Source of the DNA: Ignavibacteriales bacterium
GTDB taxonomy: Bacteria; Bacteroidota; Ignavibacteria; Ignavibacteriales; Ignavibacteriaceae
Assembly: GCA_020061995.1 (NCBI GenBank)
Contig: JAGUXE010000096.1
Span: 1-9,918 of the forward strand
Length of the DNA: 9,918 nt
Direction: 5' to 3'
A program made the position numbers and the translations under genes. Numbering within the stretch: position 1 is the stretch's first letter; each line of letters opens with the position of its first letter. Below the pieces are notes generated by a model. The model did no database searches. It saw only the letters and a program-made list of their open reading frames with translations, and had not been told where the DNA came from. Of this stretch, positions 6,245 through 9,918 are shown piece after piece.

Positions 6245-7720
6245 TTAATTATTCATTTTAGATTGGCGTTCTGTTGCTTTTTTATCCCATTCAGCAGGAC
6301 TGGTTGAAAGGAAATTTTGCTTTTTTGCTTTTAGTTTATCCATTTCGAGTCCTATGAATTTTTGAGCTTTTTCTTTTGTTGAGAGATCGGGCATTACAAG
6401 TGGAGTTTGAACTCCCAGATTTGTCAACAACTTAGAAAGTTCGACTCGTGCTTCTTCAGCTTTCCTTATTGATGTTGCTAATATTCTCGCACTTTCTAAT
6501 GGTGCATGAAATGAGCCACCATGGCTTGCTGCAACATAATCCCATCTCCATTGAGCATGACGAATATTGGTTAGTATCCCTTTCATCTCTTCTTCCTTTG
6601 CACCCTTATCCCATGCAGCTTTAGCTTCAAGATGTGCTTTTACTATTGAGTGTTCAGCTAATAATAGAAGTTCTTTAACTTTATCTTGTCGTTCGTAAAC
6701 ATTATTTAATAATGTTTCCTCACTTTCACGATGACAAACTTGACATGAACGAGAAATATTATTTAATGGGCTTTGTATATGGTGATCTGTAAATTTTACC
6801 CCTCCTTCACTTTTGTATGGCATGTGACAGTCTGCGCAAGCCACACCTCTTTGGGCATGAATTCCGAATTGAGCCATTTCCCAATCGGGGTGTTGTGCTT
6901 TAATCACGGGAGTTTTACTTAATGTATGAACAAAATCGACATGATTAACTTCATCATAATACTTTTCCATTTCATCTACGCTAATTCCACCATCCCAAGG
7001 GAGAGTTAAATATTTTTCTTCTTTACCTTTGAAATAGTATTCGACATGACACTGTGCACAAACTAATGAACGCATCTCTTGATGTGAAGCTTCGCTGATA
7101 TCTTTTCCCTGACGAGAATAAGCTTCTATTAGCGCTGGACGGGTAATTCTTAAATTCATTGTTTTGGGATCATGGCAGTCCTGACATCCGATTGCATTTA
7201 CAACTTCATCACCTAATTCATTCCAACTTTTTTTGTAGAAATCTGAAACGCCCATTTCATTCATTAATCTTGGGACATCTGTGCTTTTGCATGTCCAGCA
7301 AGTTGCAGGTTGAGGAACGTCAGTTCGTAGAGTATTTCTGATATCTTTTATTGCATAATAATGCCCGCGTCCTTGATTATAGTCCCGCGAGAAAGCATAT
7401 CCGGCCCAAAGAACTACTAAGTTTGGTTCTCTTTGCAACATATCAACCATGCCACTTCCACCATACTTGCTGACAAATGTAGTATCAAGTGTTTTTATAT
7501 ACGACTCAAATTGACGATTAAAATTTTCACCCCAGACTTCATTTCGAGGTTCCCATTCCGCGATCGGTTTAACGACCTGAAAACGCTGAATCGCTTCACT
7601 TCTTCTTTCAACTATTGAAGCAGCAAATAAACCGATAAAAAATACGACCACAACTGTCGAAAGGAAAAGTCCCCAGGCAATTAATGGTTTTTCTGTTATG
7701 AGCTGTTGAAATTTTTTCAT
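6245..7720 (-). CDS. nrfA: Cytochrome c nitrite reductase catalytic subunit (ammonia-forming)
   Basis: NrfA reduces nitrite to ammonium with six electrons in the periplasm and can also reduce NO and hydroxylamine. The 491-residue protein shows the complete pentaheme pattern: the diagnostic active-site motif CWTCK (141-145), then CQDCH (179-183), CAQCH (221-225), CADCH (295-299) and CQVCH (326-330). Active-site and calcium-site residues are present: the RGH arginine (R118), E227/Y228 in HVEYYF, and K274/Q276/H277 in IKAQHP. Residues 13-34 are hydrophobic and serve as a signal peptide or retained anchor. It follows nrfH by 15 bases with an AGGT ribosome-binding site, and a hairpin follows the gene. 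The CxxCK heme normally needs a dedicated heme lyase, which is not in this window. No residue looks missing, so it should be active. Confidence 0.98.
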   Translation of the reverse strand: MKKFQQLITEKPLIAWGLFLSTVVVVFFIGLFAASIVERRSEAIQRFQVVKPIAEWEPRNEVWGENFNRQFESYIKTLDTTFVSKYGGSGMVDMLQREPNLVVLWAGYAFSRDYNQGRGHYYAIKDIRNTLRTDVPQPATCWTCKSTDVPRLMNEMGVSDFYKKSWNELGDEVVNAIGCQDCHDPKTMNLRITRPALIEAYSRQGKDISEASHQEMRSLVCAQCHVEYYFKGKEEKYLTLPWDGGISVDEMEKYYDEVNHVDFVHTLSKTPVIKAQHPDWEMAQFGIHAQRGVACADCHMPYKSEGGVKFTDHHIQSPLNNISRSCQVCHRESEETLLNNVYERQDKVKELLLLAEHSIVKAHLEAKAAWDKGAKEEEMKGILTNIRHAQWRWDYVAASHGGSFHAPLESARILATSIRKAEEARVELSKLLTNLGVQTPLVMPDLSTKEKAQKFIGLEMDKLKAKKQNFLSTSPAEWDKKATERQSKMNN

Positions 7721-7735
7721 GATATTACCTGATTA

Positions 7736-8338
7736 TTATTTATTTGATTTTTCTAATTCTATATATTTATTAAGCCATTCAGGAGTTACAGGGGTTAACC
7801 GGGGAACCCTTGCAAAAGGAAAAGAAGATAAACTACTTACTCTTCCGTGAGGTGTTTCACGATGGCAGTCCCAGCAAAGTTTGTCGCCACCATGCCTTGC
7901 GGCGGAGCCCGTAACCGATACTATTGAAGCCATATTAACATATTCATAATGGCATCTGATACAGTTTTCTTGAACTACACTTTTACCTGCTTCTTTAATA
8001 CGTATTACTTCAGGTTCTAAACGAAAAGTAAACATTGTTGCATGCCGCAAACCATCGCTCGCTTTAAAATAATATGTTCGGATAAAATTATCTTGCGGAA
8101 CATGACATGCTGTGCATGTTGCTACCCTTGCATGACTACTTTTTTGCCAAGATGCAAACTGGGGTGTCATAACATGACAATTCATGCATGTTAAAGGATC
8201 ATTTGATAAATAGGAGCTCGCATTCGATATGTGAAATACCACAATCAGCATTCCCAATAACACTCCCAATACAATTATAACTTGCACCCTCCATTGAGGG
8301 GGTGGAATTAAGAAACGAATTTTTTTAAGTATTTTCAT
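7736..8338 (-). CDS. nrfH: NrfH, tetraheme quinol dehydrogenase subunit of nitrite reductase
   Basis: This 200-residue NapC/NirT-family protein oxidises menaquinol in the membrane and passes electrons to NrfA. It has one N-terminal membrane helix (about 18-38) and four heme motifs: CMNCH (51-55), CTACH (75-79), CIRCH (126-130) and CWDCH (155-159). The CMNCHVM arrangement, with methionine two residues after the heme-1 histidine, is the NrfH signature in which Met rather than His ligates the first heme. The FASWQKSSHARVATCTACH region is also typical of the family. Four hemes, about 200 residues and direct coupling to nrfA distinguish it from NapC or TorC. It starts 22 bases after the hemerythrin gene; its own ribosome-binding site is weak, suggesting coupling. 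Confidence 0.97.
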   Translation of the reverse strand: MKILKKIRFLIPPPQWRVQVIIVLGVLLGMLIVVFHISNASSYLSNDPLTCMNCHVMTPQFASWQKSSHARVATCTACHVPQDNFIRTYYFKASDGLRHATMFTFRLEPEVIRIKEAGKSVVQENCIRCHYEYVNMASIVSVTGSAARHGGDKLCWDCHRETPHGRVSSLSSFPFARVPRLTPVTPEWLNKYIELEKSNK

Positions 8339-8360
8339 ATAATTTAATCTATTGTGTGAT

Positions 8361-8834
8361 TCATGATGAAGTTATACAATCTGATGAATGATTTTCTCTG
8401 TCTAATTTTTTTGTAAGTTGATCTAATTCATCATCCGAAAATGATAATTGAATTTTTTCAAATAACTCACGTTCTTCAAAGCGAATGTGCTGCTCTAAGA
8501 GGACTCCAAAATCGTGCAATACGGTTTCAGGATCTTTGGTTTCAGAAAAACAGGAAACTAATTCGCTAAGTTGACGATGTTCTTCCTTTAGTTGATTAAC
8601 TGATTCTTCAAAATATTTATTTTTTGTTTTGACAAATTCAAAAAGGATATTTTCTTCTTCAAAAAAATGCTTCTTTAATTCGTCTTGATGAAAGGAAGCT
8701 ACATAAGTGATCTTACCGGCTAAGTCGTGCGGAAGTCCTTTGTATAAAGGAGCATTCTTCTTAACAAGCTGTGAGAGGATTAGACCATGATGATGGTCTC
8801 TTGATAAAAATATGAGTGCCGGATGTCGTTTCAT
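8361..8834 (-). CDS. Hemerythrin (HHE cation-binding) domain protein
   Basis: This 157-residue cytoplasmic protein is almost entirely one four-helix HHE domain. Likely di-iron ligands come from the HHH cluster at 14-16, H49 and the HFFEEE motif (H56, E60), H86 in EEHRQL, and the HIRFEERELF motif (H116, E120). No signal peptide or membrane segment is visible. Hemerythrin-like proteins bind O2 or NO, or help repair iron centres damaged by nitrosative stress. Placement directly before nrfHA fits a role in handling NO or protecting metal centres during nitrite respiration, but that is inferred from context. The C-terminal tail (about 146-157) is Ser-rich, with one Cys, and is outside the domain. 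It follows the SCO gene after 62 bases without a clear terminator. Confidence 0.93.
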   Translation of the reverse strand: MKRHPALIFLSRDHHHGLILSQLVKKNAPLYKGLPHDLAGKITYVASFHQDELKKHFFEEENILFEFVKTKNKYFEESVNQLKEEHRQLSELVSCFSETKDPETVLHDFGVLLEQHIRFEERELFEKIQLSFSDDELDQLTKKLDRENHSSDCITSS

Positions 8835-8896
8835 TTAATTGATCCGATTTTTTTTTAGAATTTACAGTATCAATTTCAATTATTCAAGTAATTTTT
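8835..8896. other. 62-base AT-rich spacer between the SCO and hemerythrin genes
   Basis: This is the longest gap in the upstream gene block. It has no hairpin with a U-tract, no TAnnTTTG element and no complete Fnr-type site. The ribosome-binding site of the hemerythrin gene is weak (CGGATC). An internal promoter is possible but nothing convincing is visible. Confidence 0.4.
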
Positions 8897-9553
8897 TTAT
8901 AAGGTATTTTTTACAACCGATTTTGCCTCAGTCATATCCTTATTCAATCCAAGATGAGTATGAACAATCTCTCCCTTTTTATCAAGGATAGCTATCATAT
9001 TAGTATGGGAATAGTCACCGTTTTCTTCTTTTCGATATTTGAATCCAAGTAATGCCGCTAATTCAAGAATATCATCATTTGTACCTGTCACTAATTTCCA
9101 TCGCTTTGTATTAAGATTTTTAGATTTAGAAAACTCTTTAAGTTTTTGAGGAGTATCTCTCTCCGGATCAATTGAGACGAGCAGAAAATTACTTTCATCG
9201 AGCTCTTCTTTAGATAAATCACTCTCTATTTTTTGCATATCATTCAATATAATCGGACATGCATAACTGCAACTCGAAAAGAACAGCGCCATAATTACTT
9301 TTTTACCATTTAATTCCTTTAGAGTGAAATCGTTATTATCCTGATCTTTCCACACAGCGGAGGTTTGGTAGATTGAAGTTTCACTTTGCGATGAGTGTTC
9401 GGTATTTTCATCACCACAGCAACTTGAATTCTCTTTTTTTTCAACAACCTCTTTCACCATTTCAGGTGAGGCTGGCGTAATTAAAAAATATCCTGCCGTA
9501 ATTCCTACCATTAAAAGAACTACAATTATTGCAGGTTTAAAATATGTTTTCAT
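8897..9553 (-). CDS. SCO1/SenC/PrrC-family membrane-anchored copper chaperone or thiol protein
   Basis: SCO proteins have a thioredoxin fold, bind copper through a CxxxC pair and a distal histidine, and help assemble copper centres of cytochrome oxidases and other periplasmic cuproenzymes. This 218-residue protein has one N-terminal membrane anchor (about 8-25), a low-complexity linker, and a thioredoxin-like domain (about 62-218). The copper ligands are C95 and C99 (CSYAC) and H183 in the YSHTNM motif; the family SIDPERDTP segment is at 127-135. An extra adjacent pair, C45-C46, lies in the linker beside D/E/H residues and is not part of the standard site. It follows the SUMF1-like gene by 16 bases with an AAGGTG ribosome-binding site. 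The copper client is not visible here; a copper nitrite reductase, N2O reductase or oxidase outside the window are options. Confidence 0.94.
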   Translation of the reverse strand: MKTYFKPAIIVVLLMVGITAGYFLITPASPEMVKEVVEKKENSSCCGDENTEHSSQSETSIYQTSAVWKDQDNNDFTLKELNGKKVIMALFFSSCSYACPIILNDMQKIESDLSKEELDESNFLLVSIDPERDTPQKLKEFSKSKNLNTKRWKLVTGTNDDILELAALLGFKYRKEENGDYSHTNMIAILDKKGEIVHTHLGLNKDMTEAKSVVKNTL

Positions 9554-9569
9554 AACAACACCTTTATTT

Positions 9570-9918
9570 TTATTTGTCTAAATTTTTTGCACATCTGAAA
9601 CCAAGATTATGCACAGTATAAACGGCTTTCAAACTACTTCTAAATGCATACCGCATAAAGGATGCATAATCTGAAACATCAGAAAATGATTTTGAGCCTG
9701 CTCCGCAAAAAAGATCAGTATCAAAATTCTTATCACCACGAGACTCCCCTGTTACCAAATTTGAATTGAAATCAGCTACCCACTCCCAAATTAAACCATG
9801 TAAATCGTGTACTTTATAATAATTTGGTTTTTGCATACTAACCGCTCTCAATAACTTTTCTCCTGACTTTGAATACCAATCGATAATAGTTTTATTTTTA
9901 ATCTCATCATCTTTTCCA
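9570..9918 (-). CDS. SUMF1/formylglycine-generating-enzyme-like protein, C-terminal fragment
   Basis: Only the last 115 residues are visible; the frame is open to the right edge, so the gene is cut by the window and does not start at the in-frame TTG or ATG seen inside. The visible part has the SUMF1-domain core: HDLHGLIWEWVADF, FCGAGS in the place of the usual R-GGS strand, and the closing NLGFRCAK. In true formylglycine-generating enzymes two catalytic cysteines lie between the GGS strand and the last GFRCA motif. Here that region (SFSDVSDYASFMRYAFRSS) has none, so sulfatase activation is unlikely. Such non-catalytic SUMF1 proteins (NirV is an example) occur next to copper nitrite reductase genes, and the neighbouring SCO gene fits a copper-related role. 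That link is an inference, since no nirK is visible. Confidence 0.85.
   Translation of the reverse strand, partial: GKDDEIKNKTIIDWYSKSGEKLLRAVSMQKPNYYKVHDLHGLIWEWVADFNSNLVTGESRGDKNFDTDLFCGAGSKSFSDVSDYASFMRYAFRSSLKAVYTVHNLGFRCAKNLDK

Noticed and set aside
1633..7618. Open frames of 60-108 codons on the plus strand (for example at 1633-1815, 2827-3009, 3232-3470, 4279-4497, 5427-6034, 7159-7341 and 7433-7618)
   Set aside because: All lie within well-supported minus-strand genes, with no domain likeness; several are rich in Cys, Phe and Met as expected of the complement of CxxCH-rich genes. They are shadows.
8835..8896. Fnr-like half-site TTGAT before the hemerythrin gene
   Set aside because: The second half-site (ATCAA at the right distance) is absent; a lone five-base match in AT-rich DNA is expected by chance.

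Overview
The window is an AT-rich, densely packed piece of a Gram-negative respiratory genome. Every supported gene lies on the minus strand, so transcription runs from high to low coordinates. A TAnnTTTG-type promoter, the NrfHA sequence type and the 13-heme cytochrome linked to HybA/HybB-like proteins suggest the Bacteroidota/Ignavibacteriota (FCB) group. This placement is an inference, not an identification.

Upstream block (9918 to 6207): the 3' end of a SUMF1-fold (formylglycine-generating-enzyme-like) gene, an SCO-family copper chaperone, a hemerythrin-domain protein, then nrfH and nrfA. NrfH and NrfA form the membrane-bound cytochrome c nitrite reductase that takes electrons from the quinol pool and reduces nitrite to ammonium. 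The spacing is tight (16, 62, 22 and 15 nt), and a 9-bp hairpin follows nrfA. The block combines ammonifying nitrite respiration with proteins likely to handle copper and NO/O2 or iron.

Control region (6010 to 6244): a hairpin after nrfA, a 15-bp palindrome, a candidate promoter and a strong Shine-Dalgarno site before the next operon.

Downstream block (6009 to 1): a Tat-exported four-cluster ferredoxin with a C-terminal membrane helix (HybA/HmcB type), a HybB/NrfD-type membrane quinone protein, and an exported cytochrome with 13 CxxCH motifs. These are followed without a break by a histidine kinase, a response regulator, and the first 12 codons of a further hydrophobic protein. Start and stop codons overlap or nearly touch through most of the block. 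The first three proteins look like a periplasm-facing quinol/cytochrome electron-transfer complex related to Hmc, with no hydrogenase or other catalytic subunit in view.

The two-component pair is the most unusual part. The kinase has two heme c-type motifs in its periplasmic sensor domain and a roughly 125-residue insert with a CPxC/CPxC zinc-ribbon pattern inside its ATPase domain. Its partner has a receiver domain fused to a GcvH-like (lipoyl-carrier fold) domain that lacks the lipoyl lysine, and no DNA-binding domain. I infer a redox-sensing phosphorelay dedicated to this complex, whose output may be protein-protein contact rather than transcription.
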